From Eudorina sp. 2006-703-Eu-15 (taxonomy: Eukaryota > Chlorophyta > Chlorophyceae > Chlamydomonadales > Volvocaceae), in assembly GCA_003117195.1 (NCBI GenBank), contig BDSI01000105.1, positions 310,001 through 374,000 on the forward strand: a stretch of DNA of 64,000 nt, given 5' to 3'. The translations under genes were made by a program, and so were the position numbers. Positions 1 through 12,847 of this stretch are shown one piece after another. The notes under the pieces are model-generated. The model had not been told where the DNA came from, ran no database searches, and saw only the letters and a program-made list of their open reading frames with translations. Positions within the stretch are counted from its first letter, which is position 1; the number at the start of each line of letters is the position of its first letter.

Positions 1-171
1 CCCGTCGCCAACGAACCAGCAGTTAACTTTCAAGGCTGGCTCCGAGACGCTGTTTGCCAGCATTTTCTGTGTAGGCGCCGCACAGGCTGAGGCGTGGGCG
101 CGCGCGGTCACCTTGCGAAACCACAGTGTGGGTGCTATCCTGCACTGCGCTGACCACCATCCCGCCGCTGC

Positions 172-213
<42 letters not shown>

Positions 214-3200
214 AGCCACTGTCGATGACACCGCCGGCTCATCATCAACCCGGCGGCGCGTCGCATCGACGGCGGAGGTCAACGCCGAGGTGGGGGCCGA
301 GTGCGATCGTCGGCTGGAGGCGCTCATCAGCACCGTCAGTACGGCGGCTGTACTGCCCGGCAGTACGGGTTTCGTCTCCCTGCACGTGTCGGCCCTCGCC
401 GCGCCCGGGCTCCTGGAGGAGCTGGCTTCAGCGATGCGTCGCGCTCAGGCGCTCTTCGGCTCCTCCTACGGCAATCAAGTGGCGATAGCTTTGTGATCTC
501 GGGGGCGTTCGACGACTGCTGCCACGGTGGGTCTATCTATCTCCGTTTCGTTCTCTGTTAGGTGGATGGATCTATCAACGCTCGCTCGCTACAGTAGTGC
601 GTCCATTGGTTGGCTGCACAGACAGCAGAAAGGCTGTGCAATGAGGCTGACAGATGAGAGTTTGGTTGATTGCCGCGTGATTACCTTTACCTGACCGCCT
701 TTATTTGTTTCTCATGCATGCATGCATGCATGGTAGGTTAGGTGGCCATGACTATTGTTGCACTCATTCATATCAAGCAAGCAATACGCTCGATGTGCCT
801 CCACACATTCACATGCTATATTCTCGCAGATGACGACTGCCCGGAGGCCCCGAGCAGGGCCAGCTGGTCCAAGGCGCGGCAGCTGCAGCTGGATGCGCTC
901 CAGGGGCGTCTGAAGCGGCTGGCTGAGCACGCGGTCGCAAAGGTGCTGGCGGCGGCGTGTGTCGGGGCGCACGTCCTACGTACGTATCTAGGCATACATG
1001 CACTCCCCGCCCGTGTGGCTGCGGGGTGTGTTCGACATATATATCTGACCGGGCTGGACTCTGGCCAAGCTATGAACCCAGGCCTAACGGAAGGGCCGCC
1101 CAAGCTCTATCTCCCCCGCCTCCCTTGTCGTGACACTACTGAGCGGTGCCAAGGCGACTCGAGCACCACTAGCACCACCGACCATTCCTAGTATTCCTAG
1201 GCTTATATCTTTACGGCTACACCGCGCGCCGTGTTACACTTGCGACGTTGGTGGGACGGAGGAGGCAGGACGAGGGGCCGCATCTCCCCTGCCTGCGTTG
1301 CTTGGTCATGCATGGGAGTTGTTGTTATGAAAGCACGGGTCACCAATCAACGCGGAAGGAAGCAAGGGCGGCTGTGAGGGTAGGGTTAGGGCGGGAATTC
1401 AAACGACCTCTACGTATCTGAAGCAACTACCTATCTAGCTAGCGTGTGGCTGGCCGGCGAGCGGCCTTCCACATTTGAACATAAATACGGATCGCTGCCC
1501 TGCCTCATGAAATCGTCACAACAATGTCCATCCGTCTGGTAGAGTTAATGTTTCTCTCGCGCTCACCCAACCATCTACCTATTTATCTGTTGTCACCTTT
1601 CATAATATATGTAACCATCCCCATAACATAATCATCCCCCAACAGGGCGTCAAGCTGCTCATTGAGCCCGAGGGCGGCGGCGACAGGGGCGCGGCGGCCT
1701 CCTCCGACGACCTTCAGCCCGCACTTCAGTACCTGGCCCACCGCCTGATGCGGCGACACAACTGGGCCGAGGACGGCGGCGCCAACGCCTCCGTTTTCCT
1801 GGCCTACCCCGCGGACCAGGAGGCCACCCCGAGGCACCTGGCGGTGGACATCGACTCCGCGGAGGGCCACGGATATTCGCTGGATGGGGGCAAAGCTGGT
1901 GAGGAGACACGGGAGATAACGAAAGGGGCTCATCAAGCGCGGGAGCTGCTGCCTATCTGCGCGTGCATGGACGGAAACTACACACTGTATGTGTATAGCT
2001 AGCTGGTATGCATGTATGTATATATGCCCCCGCGAGCGATCGACATGTATCTGTTGCGCGATGGCATTCGATTGAGAAATGATGATAACGACGGCGGATG
2101 GGCGGACGGAACGACGGACGGACGGGCGAGCTGTATCTATGAATATGCGTTGTATGCGGAACTACGTAGATCAAGACATACAGTATGGCCGCGGCAGGGT
2201 CCGCCGAGTTACGTTTTTCCCAAGATAGATAGAATGCAAGCAACGAGCGGCTTGACATCATGATGTAGCCTATCGATCATCATGCTGTTCTTGCTCGGCT
2301 GACATCATCTATCTTACGTCTACTGGTGACCGGGTTGGTTGCCTGCTGGCTGCAGGTGCTCGACAACTACGACACACGCGGCATGTACGACACCTGCCTT
2401 GAGATGGCCTTGTCCGCTGTACAGCTCGGCTGCGCGGAGGTGATGGTGGCGGCCCACACTCCGGCGGGTGTGGAGGCGGCCGCGGGGCACATGGCGCGCC
2501 TGGGTCTGGAGCCGGATCAGGCACCCGTGTACTTCGCGCAATCGCTGGGGGTGGCGGACGCGCTGAGCTTCACGCTGGCCAGCCTCGGATACAGGTGCGA
2601 TGGAAGGCAAGACGTCTCGGCCGTAAGTATAAGCTGATAGGGGTAGTGATCTATCGAGGTGTGTGTTTTTGTGAGGAAAGTAAATCCTGCCCCAACCCGT
2701 TATTACTCATACGTATACGTAACCATGATTATTGCCTGGATATACGTGGCCACGTATATATAAAGTATATGAATCGCATCAACGGAACATTAACAAAGCC
2801 GCTCCGCCGCCATCGACTCTTTCTGCAAACGACCGGAAGGAGCCAGGTTCGGAACTAAATGAACCACGCACGCAGTGCATTGATTGACGCGCCTCGCTCG
2901 TGCCCATACATAGCATCGCAACCTGTCTGTATCCGCGGCGCAGGGTTTACAAATACTGCCCAGTTGGTGAGGTGGACACGATGATGCCGCACCTGGTACG
3001 ACGGATTCAAGATATATAGAAGCAAGCGCAGTGCGCACTGCAGGTAGGTAGGCGTGCGTGGATGCTTGGGCGTGTACGCACATACATACGTACACATGTA
3101 TGCCAGCCAGGTCACGCGCAGATGATAGACTAGTCGGCGGAGGAGTACCGTAGTCGTGAAGGGAAGTACGTAGTTTCTGGTTATATATCTACCCATGCGT

Positions 3201-3659
3201 GCTTGCTTGCTTTATTTACGGTCCCGTCAATATAATCCCGTACCTGGAAGGTCGTTTCATAACGAAACTATTACTGAAACACACGCACTGATAACATAAT
3301 ATATTATGCTTATACGTTACAGCCCATGCGTCGCCGCCGTCACCGACCCGATCTACCCGATCTCTTGATTTAACTGTCCAATTTGCCCGATTAGCTTGTT
3401 CGTTCGTTCGTTATTACATACCCCAGCAGGATTTATGTATGGTCGGCTCGTCGCTCGTCTACGCACAATAACACACCAGCAAATAAATTCCCCCTGCCTT
3501 CTATCTGGTGATGAATGACCTACAATACGTATCTACATACTCTGCTGCTGCCCTTCCACTTGCTACGTACAGGGGAGTGGCCTCCAGGACCTACAGCAGG
3601 CCCGGGCTGAACTTTGCTGGCGCAGGCGGCGAACTTATTCACCCCCGGCACGTATGTAG
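1..3659 (+). pseudogene. Proline dehydrogenase pseudogene (decayed copy, 5' end outside window)
   Basis: This is a paralogue of the gene at 9115-12847, in opposite orientation. Exon remnants align one to one: about 1-529, 830-942, 1645 to about 1905, 2356-2594, 2944-3043 and 3573-3659, with GT-AG borders mostly kept. The 113-nt second exon has the same length in both copies. Proline dehydrogenase signatures remain: VYKYCPVG near 2945 and VRRIQ near 2996. Lesions seen against the other copy are a frame change between about 67 and 110, a 1-nt deletion near 475-480, a 4-nt insertion (gatg) near 1885, and a 12-nt insertion at about 3011-3022 that brings a TAG stop (3017-3019). Exon 1 also carries a GCC/CCG expansion (about 168-217). 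Several independent frame breaks make a functional enzyme unlikely. A rare rescue by alternative splicing cannot be excluded. Confidence 0.85.
168..217 (+). repeat. (CCG/GCC)n triplet expansion in pseudogene exon 1
   Basis: An almost pure GCC/CCG run that would encode about 18 consecutive alanines in the local frame. The matching place in the intact - strand copy has histidine-rich codons and no such run, so the expansion arose in this copy or was lost in the other. Confidence 0.9.
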
Positions 3660-6600
3660 CTAGCGGGCTACTGTTCGCTGCTGCGCGTCTCCCCTTGCTT
3701 AAGCCGGTCGCGCGCATCTATCGCCTCTATTCCATTTGCGCATCCTCGTGCGTCGTACAGTCGTATGTGAGTCATCACGCACTACGTAGGACCGACCATG
3801 CATTCATGTTTGCACCATCCAATGTTTGTAATCTCGATGCAGTCGCTGTGACGATGGCTGTATACGTAAAAAACATTATTACGGGATTATTCAAGTACGG
3901 GATGCATGCATGAATCCGTATGTATGGATGTATGTATGTGCCCGATGGCTATGATAATGGTAGGAGGTGGGACTAATAATGAACAGATAGGCGACGGCGT
4001 GCTGTCTTCTGTTGTTGCGATTGTGTTTTGTTATCTTCCGATTTTTGCCAGCAGCGCGTCAAATTCATCATGGTGGTGCCCATCTACATGGTGGTGCCCA
4101 TCTACGTACATGGTGGTGCCAATCTTTGAGGCACCAGGTAACGCCCATCAATGGGCAGGGTAGGTAACAAATGTGTGTTTGCCCCTGCTGCTTGATTGAT
4201 TATTGGTACCTACGTACCTGCCGTGGGTATGTATGTATTATTGGGTATGTATGTCACGATCTATATCAACTGCAAGACGTACGTAATAGACCGCTGGTCG
4301 TGCCATGCAATGTATGTATGTATGCGCGCAATCAAGTGCGATGCCACAGCAGCGTCGTCGGTTGTATGTCGGAAATAGACTAAATAGACGTCATCATGAC
4401 GTACGCCAGTCGCTCGCTCCGACCGTCGGTATGATGTTCGATACCTACCCCATCGCTCGATTTATGCGTTGCAAGTTCGTTGCTGCCTCCCAAGGTATAC
4501 CTTGCTTTCTGTTTGAGGTGGTAGGTAGCTAGTGCGTTCACGCACTTTGTAGGGCGACTGCTATGCTGCAGTAACAGCCTAGCAGCATCATTCATCATAT
4601 ACGTACATACCTGTAATTGCACTTCATTTGTTGCATTCTTTCGTTCGTTTGTTGTTACGCCTACCTGCGCAGTTCGTCTGTTGTTTTGGCTACGTACGCT
4701 ACGCCTTCAAGGTAGCTAGGGTTGATACATGCGTGCGTTCATTCGTTCCGGGCGCGCGCATCATCACTCGTTGCAGCGGCGGCGGTAACGGCGAGTGTAA
4801 TGTGGATCACGCAAGGCGTCGTGCATGTCCTTCTAGTCCTTCCGTTGCACTCCGTTGTATGTATGTCCGTATTATATATTCTCCGTCCATCCGTTTGTTT
4901 GTTTGTTTTTCCGTTTTTTCGGCCGTCCGCCGCAAGCGAGGGTTGCCAGTTTAGCCATTTTTTGCTGCTCTTATTTGAGGTAGGGTCATTCGATATGCGG
5001 CGTTCGATGCGTCAGTGTTTTTTCTTTGTGGATTGTGGAGCTTGCCATATGTCCGGTGCAGGCGTCGCAAATGGTGGCGCGGATTATTCCTGTACTGCGA
5101 ACGAAGTAGTACGGATGGAGCGGCAGGCCGTACGTACGGCAGGCAGGCCGTACGTACGTAATTATTGTCATCACCGAATCGATAACAACCGCGCGATCTG
5201 CAGCCAGCCGAGGGCGGGCCCACTGAAATAAACGCACGTGTCGCAGTGCTTGCCACGTGAGATGTACGGCGTCGTCGACTACGTAATATTCGTGCGTGGC
5301 TGCTGGATGGTGCGTGTGTGCGTGAAGCCCATGCAGGCATAACCATTCCTAGTTGCATACGCTACGTACATGCTGCCCGCTGCTCACTTGGCCTTGAGCG
5401 CATCGCAGAACTAGTAGTTGGAACCGGGAAGTAAGCCGGTAGCATCATCGATTAAGATGACGTGTCCTGAAACGGATTGGTAGGATCCGACGGCGGACAT
5501 CTATCCGTCGCATATGTATGCCGTATCCATGCGGAAGATTATTATTGCCGAAGTAAGCAAGCAAGCAAGCGCCCAAGATAATTATTCGATGTGTTCGTTC
5601 CATTATTCATCCCCAAGCAACGCAGTTTTAAAGGTTGTTGAAGGTATATATGTCGATCGTTGGTTTATTATTATGCGTGCATGTTGATTATTGTTCACCA
5701 AGGCGGCTGCAGCTGCGCACCTAGCGTACGTTCGTTGTGCGTGCAATCAAGCAGTAGCTGGAATGTGTCGCCCATTCGATATGCGAACGATAGATTGGAT
5801 GCATGTGATAAGAGTTCGGCCCTATCTACATATATCTTGCAGTATTGTGTTGTATACTGCGTAATCTGATACGCACTAATTCTGTAATATTTAATATTGC
5901 TATAATATCTAATAATAATTGGTCTGATAATAATTCTGGTAATACTTCTGATACGTCCGAAACTACGACTGAACGTAGTAGTCTGACTTGCTGGACGTAC
6001 AGGCCAACTGTCTGACGAGCTGTTCGTATGCCGAGTAGCGCCTGAGCTACGTTATGTAGGCCTCTGTTGTATTAATGCCGCATCTGTCTGCGGAAGTCTA
6101 TGCGCTGTGCATAGGCGGGGGTCATAGCATCTGGCTATGGCTGGGACTGTTCCCTGGCGCTGACTGGCAACCCGATTGGAGACTTCTTCGGATCTTCTGG
6201 AACTTCGTCTGGACGGTCACGAACCTGTCGCCCGAGAATATTCGGGAAGAGGACACGTCATCTGTGACGTGCAGCCCTGTATATAATCTACGGCAGGTCT
6301 CCAAATCGGTGTCTTTTGACGCCACCAAACCGGTGGACTATATACAACATATTGTGCAGTATGTGTAAGGAAATGTCGTTGGATCGATCCCGCCGGTGTT
6401 CGATTACGTACGTCCGATCCATGCACGTAGCACACCATTAAGCACGCACATTATTACCAGGTAGGTGACAGAAGCTGTGCTTTTGCTGTGCTAGAGCTGA
6501 TGACCTCACATGCATGTATGTCTCACACTGTGAATACGTAGCTTCAGTCCGTTCCATCCGCTCCATGCGTGCATCCGTAAAGCAGCGAGTGATTTTTTTC

Positions 6601-9114
6601 CATTCTTGCTTGGATGCTCTACGGCTACTTATGGATGAAAGAACTGATAAGTTTGTGCACCGTACGTTTGCTGCACAGGCGGTATACCGACGACGGTAGT
6701 CGGCGGTACATACAGTCGGTACAACCTTATTATGCCCGACCCGTGCAGCAGCAGGTTGACTCAACAGACGGGCCGTGCGTGACAGCAACGACACGACAGT
6801 TGCGTGGTAGTGTATGGTGGCGTCGTTCGCCGGAATACGATAGATACGCGCCATGCTTGCATACGTACGTACGCAGTAGCTAGGTGGTAGGTGGCTGCTC
6901 CAGCTGGAGGGACGCTTGCGTGTGAATAGGGGATAATCTCCTCACGCAGGACACGTCCCCGCCCGCTGTCACACGCCAGGCGCGCGCCAAGGATTCGGGC
7001 GTAATAACAATTTTATTAGTGACAAGTAAGATCGCCATGAGCATTACCATACTCTATCTGCTCAAACAATATATTGCTAGCGAACCACTAGATAGAACCA
7101 CGCAGTAGAACGTGCAGGAGCCGCCGCCGTGCGCCGAAGCATATGTGCGCGCGCATAGCTACCTTCTGTCGTCGTTAGATAGATAGATAATTACATGAAG
7201 GATTTACGATACCCCCAATTTTCCCATATATATAATAATAAAACCCACGCACAAATCGGAACACGCACGCACATACAACCGGCAGGCCACGTTGACATAA
7301 CAATGGCATATTACTGCGTCAATTATTGTTTTTGAATGAATGGCTGTATGTCGCAGCACGCAGCGGATCCCACATGCACATCAACGCACGCACAACAGCA
7401 GATGATTTTCACGTGTCAGTGTGTGCCTGCCTACGCATGCGTTACATACCCAGAGCGCGGAACCCATGCAAGCAAGCTGCTGCTGGCTGGGCCGCCCCGG
7501 CGACGAGTAAAGCTCTCTGTATGTGTTTTTATCCACGTTCAGGATGTCCTACCGCCTTGTTGGTGAAGCCTGCTGGAGCTAGCCCTGGTATACACCGTTG
7601 ATCCCTTCCGGGCGGGGTCCGCTGTAACGTTCATTTAAATAAAGCAACCGATCCGAGGCACCCATCCACCCCCGCGCCACGCATCGCACATACAACGCTG
7701 CAAACGCAATAATAATGTATGGACCAGCAGAAACCGCACCAGTAATAATGCAGCTGCCGTAGTGCGCACGCTCGCACTGCAGCCGGGAAACAATACGATG
7801 AAAACATGATGCGGTGATGAGAGCAGATCGGAAGCAGGGCGCTTTTGTACGGCAGGCAAACCGATTGGACATGCTCCGAGCGAGGCTCCGTCGCTCGGCG
7901 AATACCCGGCCCATCCACCTCGTTCGCTGCCCTGCCGCCGAGAAACCGACTAAACCGAACGAGTTTTTAATACATACATTGACGTTTGCTAATTTATTTC
8001 TTGTAACTACGCTAGAATCATGCATATATCCCTTGCTTCCACGCACGTAACATGCGCTTTGCTTGCTTACTTTGTATACTATACTATGCAATGTAGCATT
8101 TCCATGCATCCTAACAGGGCGGCATAAACACCCGACGTACGTACCTTGCCTTCGCAAGCAACCTGCAGCAGACTGATCTGTCGATGGTAGGTCTACCCAC
8201 CGCCCATGAACGTACGACTGTCATGCCACGCACTCGATCGTTGGTCTCATCATCAACGAATGAACAAATACCCATGGCTCACACATACCCCATAATCAGT
8301 ATTGCGCCCTGGCTCGCTTATGCAGCCTTCATCACATACATACATACGCACATACCGGCGTGCGGGAGAAGCAGCGAGCGAGGCAGCAGGCAGGCAACGC
8401 ACGAACGAACCAAAAACGTCCGTCCGTCTAGCTAGCCCGTCCATCCAGGCGTACGTTGGGGCAAAATAAAATCATTGAAAGCCCGCGCGCATCCTACCTG
8501 CCTACGCTGCCAGCAGCATCGAGATAGATCGATGGTATGACGGATCGCAATCAAGCAGACCGTACGTACATCTCCGATATGCATTGCACCTTACTAACCT
8601 TACGATCGCGATGTGATGACGAATGTATGGCGGAACGAACACACGCCGGCCCTGCCTGCCTTACGTGCATACATACTTGCATGCGCGGCAAGCTTACTTC
8701 GTTGCGTGCGGAACGTTATCTCACGGATCGTCAACCCCGCGGCACAAGGCCATCCAGCAGGTACGTAGCTAGGGGCGACCGACGGAACCCACTGCGCCGT
8801 AGCAATGCGCTCGCGACGCCTTGCAAGCACGTACGCACCCAGCTAATATCCCCCACGCATTGCTTAAAACATCGCAGCCTTCTGCCAGTGCATTTATTGG
8901 CATGTCACATTATCACGCTACCTTCCAATTCCAATAGTTCCAGATATATAGACGGCGGGGACAGGACGGATACATTGAAGTGAAAGACAAGCGCGGACGA
9001 TCGATCGTTTACCGCGGAACGAATGAAGGCGGCCTGCCGAAAGCCACCGCCTGGTCAAGCATGCGCTATCGATCTTCATGCGCTCGTCTAGCTAGCAAAC
9101 TAGTCCGCCCGTCG
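3660..9114. other. Gene-free, simple-sequence-rich spacer between the two proline dehydrogenase copies
   Basis: I see no exon chain with consistent phase here. The DNA is full of short direct and palindromic words: gtatgtatgta near 4230-4330, catggtggtgcccatctac repeats at 4067-4122, gttcgttcgtt near 3398 and 4640, and acgtacgt throughout. A LINE 3' end lies at about 7542-7640. The open frames present look like chance frames. Confidence 0.6.
7542..7640 (+). mobile_element. 5'-truncated LINE, 3'-end fragment
   Basis: This matches the 3' ends of the LINE copies ending near 16405 and 21195. All three share the block accgccttgt-ggtgg-gcctgctgg, then ctggtatacaccg-tgatccc and ggggtccgctgtaac. It ends in a short cgttcatttaaataaa tail in place of the (CATT)n tail of the 16.4-kb copy. 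Only about 100 bp is present, as expected for a severely 5'-truncated insertion. Confidence 0.7.
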
Positions 9115-12100
9115 TCACGGAGAGGAGGCACGTCCAAGAGACAGCAGGTGCGAGGCACGAGCGATGAGGCGGCGTAGCAGCTCCGCACGGGCGAGGCGCA
9201 GGTCCTGTAGCCCGTTGCCCTGTATTTGGTGACGCGCGCACGCAGTTCGTTAGTCCATTATTATTAAGGATGTTACAGCGGACCCCGCATTGTAAATCAT
9301 CACCATCATGATATGTAGTGAAGTTGAGCGAGCGAGTGAGCAATCAAGCGGACAAGCAAGCAAGTGGATGGTAAATGACGTGAACGAAATGCGTGCGTGC
9401 GTGCAAGGGGCCAGCTAGCAGCGATTGGAATAACGAATGACATCATGAAGCTTAGATTGGAGGATCGTCGGAACATGTGGGAACATCGATGCTGTCCTTG
9501 GAACAATAATAATGCATGTACGAAGAAAGAATCGCAATGTAGCAAGGGCGGATGCGTCCATGATAACCTATCTACACGCGAGGGCCATTCCTGGCGTATT
9601 GGTATCTTGTTGTCATTGTAATTGCGATATTTGTATTTTTATGTATGGTATTATTGAAACCCTATTACTACATGTTTTTGTTGACTTATTGTTCGTTGGT
9701 AATATTTATATTAAATGTTATTAATTTGTTGGTATTTTATTATTATTAATATCATCGTTAACACTACTACTAATGCTATTTCATCCCATTGTGGGCCCAC
9801 CTGCAGCGCGCTCTGCGCCTGCTGAATCCGCCGTGCCACGTACGGCATAACTTTGTCCACGTCGCCGACAGGGCAGTACTTGTATACCCTGCGTACGTGT
9901 CCGAAGGCAGCCGCAATTTGTTTGGAGGGCGCACGGTCGGTCCAAGGTCGGCGGCGCGCGGCCCATGCCCAGGACGCGTGCGTGTACCTAGCTAGCTTTC
10001 ATTATGTATGCCCCACCCGCCAATCATCAGCGAGTACACATTACACACATACATAGTTTCACATATATATTTATACATACAGATAATACTTTATATATTC
10101 AGACATTATTTTATGTACTTCCAGCAGGCCATTGCAATTATGGATGATGGCTATCTACCTCGCTCTCCACGGCAGCACGCAAGAATGATGATAGCTGGCT
10201 AGCTCCGAAATCGAAGAGCATGAGTTCAATTTCTCCTTTGTTAGGCAGGCTTACTTGGGCCCGCCGCCGGGGCGTGGGACGGACCAATTTCCATACATTC
10301 ATGACGACAGCGGCATTATTATTGCTTGTAATGAATTATATTATTAGCTGCCTGGCTGGATGGCTGCGTATGTATGTAGATAGCTGAATCCATCGCCGAT
10401 CGACCATGATGACGTCCGCGTAATTATCCGTCACGCACGCGTCCCTGCACCGCCGCGCTCACTTACTTGTAGCCTTGGTTCCCAAGCGTAAAGCTCAGCG
10501 GGTCCGCCACCCCCAGCGATTGCGCGAAGTACACGGGTGCCTGATCCGGCTCCAGACCCAGGCGCGCCATGTGCCCCGCGGCCGCCTCCACACCCGCCGG
10601 AGTGTGGGCCGCCACCATCACCTCCGCGCAGCCGAGCTGTACCGCGGACAAGGCCATCTCAAGGCAGGCGTCGTAGGCTTCATTATACGCAGTGTCGTAC
10701 TCACCGCTTACCTGCGCGGGGGGCATCCAGCCAGCAGCCAGCCAGTTCATGCAACAAGGACGAAGCAAAGGCGGCTGCGGTAGAGGGTACGCTTCCCCTG
10801 CTCGGCAGGAGCTTGGACCTGAAATGCGGATACACCTACCGCGCGACAGCGAGCCGTCTGGACGCAAGCAAGTATATATGGTGACGAGTAATGCCTCTTA
10901 CCAGCTTTGCCCCCAGGGCGTAGCCGTACATTTGTGCAGTGTCGATGTCCACCGTCAGGTGCCTCGGGGTGGCCTCCTGGTCGGCGGGGTAGGCCAGGAA
11001 AACGGAGGCGTTGGCGCCGCCGTCCTCGGCCCAGTTGTGTCGCCGCATCAGGCGGTGGGCCAGGTACTGCAGCGCGGGCTGGAGGTCGTCGGAGGAGGCC
11101 GCCGCGCCCCTGTCGCCGCCGCCCTCGGGCTCAATGAGCAGCTTGACGCCCTGTTGGGGGACGTGCGTGTTGTAGCGGAAACGTCGTTGGGGCGAGAGTA
11201 ACGCACGCACGTACAATCGATGGATCGGACAAACTAATAATGTGAAGCAAACGTATGTGAAAACAACGACGAAACGCAACGACAACATTGTAAATGACCC
11301 GGGCGGTGAATAGGATCACAAAAATCACTTGGCAAGCGGCTACCTGCTCACGCAGGCATCATGGCCCACGCAATCATTACAATCACTCGCTTGTACGGAA
11401 TGCCCGTCAGTTTTGGACGGACACGCAGGTGTGCAACGGCGGAGATGTAATAAGGGCCAGGGGGGAACCCATTACCTCCCTCACGACTCCCGTACACCGA
11501 TGACACACCCCGCAGCCACACGGGGACTACTGTGTGTATGCCTAGATACGTATGACGCGCGCGCCCCGGCACACACCGCCCGCACCTTTGCGACCGCGTG
11601 CTCAGCCAGCCGCTTCAGACGCCCCTGGAGCGCATCCAGCTGCAGCTGCCGCGCCTTGGACCAGCTGGCCCTGCTCGGGGCCGCCGAGCAGTCGGCGTCT
11701 GTGGTGTATTTGGAAGTTTGCGCGTTGGGAGGGAGCGGCAGCGGGTACGTTTGGAGGTGGCGACAAGAATGGCCGGGTTCGTTGCGTGGCTGGGTAGAGG
11801 AAACGATGGATGGATGGATGGATGGAAGGGACATGGGGGATAGGTGCAGTGAGTACAGCATGGCGCACTAGGCGCACGAGTCCAACCAAGTAAAATTGCA
11901 CAACATGTGAGCAGGTAAGATGCCGGCGGCCTCGCCCAATGACAGTTACGGTCGGTACGAATCGTTATACTACTAACGTACAGCACGTTCACCACGCACG
12001 CACGCGCTTTCCGAATCAAGCGAGTAAACTATCCCTTCCATCCCTGGAATAATACCGCAGCGCGCAGTGTCCAAATGCATGCACCAATACGCGCGCCGCC

Positions 12101-12847
12101 GCCGGTGAACGCCGGGTATATAAATTTACCGCTGCCGTCGCCGTCATCATCGTAGGCCCCCGAAAAGACGATGCTGTCACCACTGTAGGCGCCATAGAAG
12201 GAGCCGAAAAGCGACTGAGCTCGAAGCAGGGCCGAGGAGAGCTCCTCCAGGAGCCCGGGCGCGGCGAGGGCCGACACGTGGACAGCAGTGAAGCCCGAAC
12301 CCGGCACTGCGGCAGCCATGTTCACGCAGGCCATGAGCGCCTCAAGCCTCTGGTCGCACGCCTCCTCGATCCTTTTGCTGAACTCCGCCGCCGCCGTACT
12401 TGTATGACTCCCGCGGGCGGCAGTGTACGAAGTGGCGGCGCCCGCCAATTCTCCGTCGGCGGCCGATGAGCGACGACTCCTGCAAGAGGCGTCGTCCAGC
12501 TGATGATGATGAGCGGCTGCGTCCGCCATTTGCAGGATGGCCCCCACGCCGTGGGCTCGCAGGGAATTCATGTGAGCCCACAGCTCTGCCGGTGAAGCGC
12601 CCACGCAAAAGTGTCGGTAGACGGCATCACGGAACCATTGCGGGTAGGGGAGCAGGGTGTCAGCGGGTTTTGCAGCAGTGTCGGACCTTGCAGAAGCGGT
12701 GGCGGTGGTGTCGCGGCGGTTGCTGCTGAAACCGCCGAGTATTCGCGCGCTGTGGAGCACGAAGGGCGCGAAGGAGCACAGGTGCAGGACCACCAGCGAG
12801 CGACACAGGTCTTCGGTGCTCTTGTGCTCGTAGATCGTGCGGTGGTC
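9115..12847 (-). CDS. Proline dehydrogenase (FAD, mitochondrial type), 5' exon not found
   Basis: The family oxidises L-proline to pyrroline-5-carboxylate with FAD at the mitochondrial inner membrane. Exons in gene order are 12847-12130, 11698-11586, 11150-10902, 10711-10467, 9888-9801 and 9219-9115. All have GT-AG borders and phases join without a break, giving 505 residues to a TGA stop. Family marks are YEHKSTEDL near the start, RAHGVGAIL, the barrel strand KLLIEPEG, YALGAKL at the end of exon 3, AEVMVAAH, FAQSLGVAD, GYKVYKYCPVGDVD, and ARRIQ carrying the conserved arginine pair. One oddity is that the usual LV(R/K)G reads LVSG across the exon 3/4 junction, so a basic active-site residue may be lost. 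The N-terminal targeting exon must lie to the right of 12850 and I could not identify it. The + strand copy at 1-3659 is its broken relative. Confidence 0.85.
9252..9290 (-). mobile_element. Short LINE 3'-end fragment in the last intron of the proline dehydrogenase gene
   Basis: Read on the - strand, this gives gcggggtccgctgtaac followed by a cc-ttaataataat tail, the same end as the LINE copies at 7.6 and 16.4 kb. It lies in the intron between exons 5 and 6 (9220-9800). Confidence 0.6.

Noticed and set aside
113..496. Open frame with a long alanine run as a separate small gene
   Set aside because: It is the first exon remnant of the proline dehydrogenase pseudogene; the alanines come from a GCC expansion.
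1378..1396. Telomere-like agggtagggttaggg
   Set aside because: Only two to three imperfect units within the pseudogene's intron; too short for an interstitial telomere.
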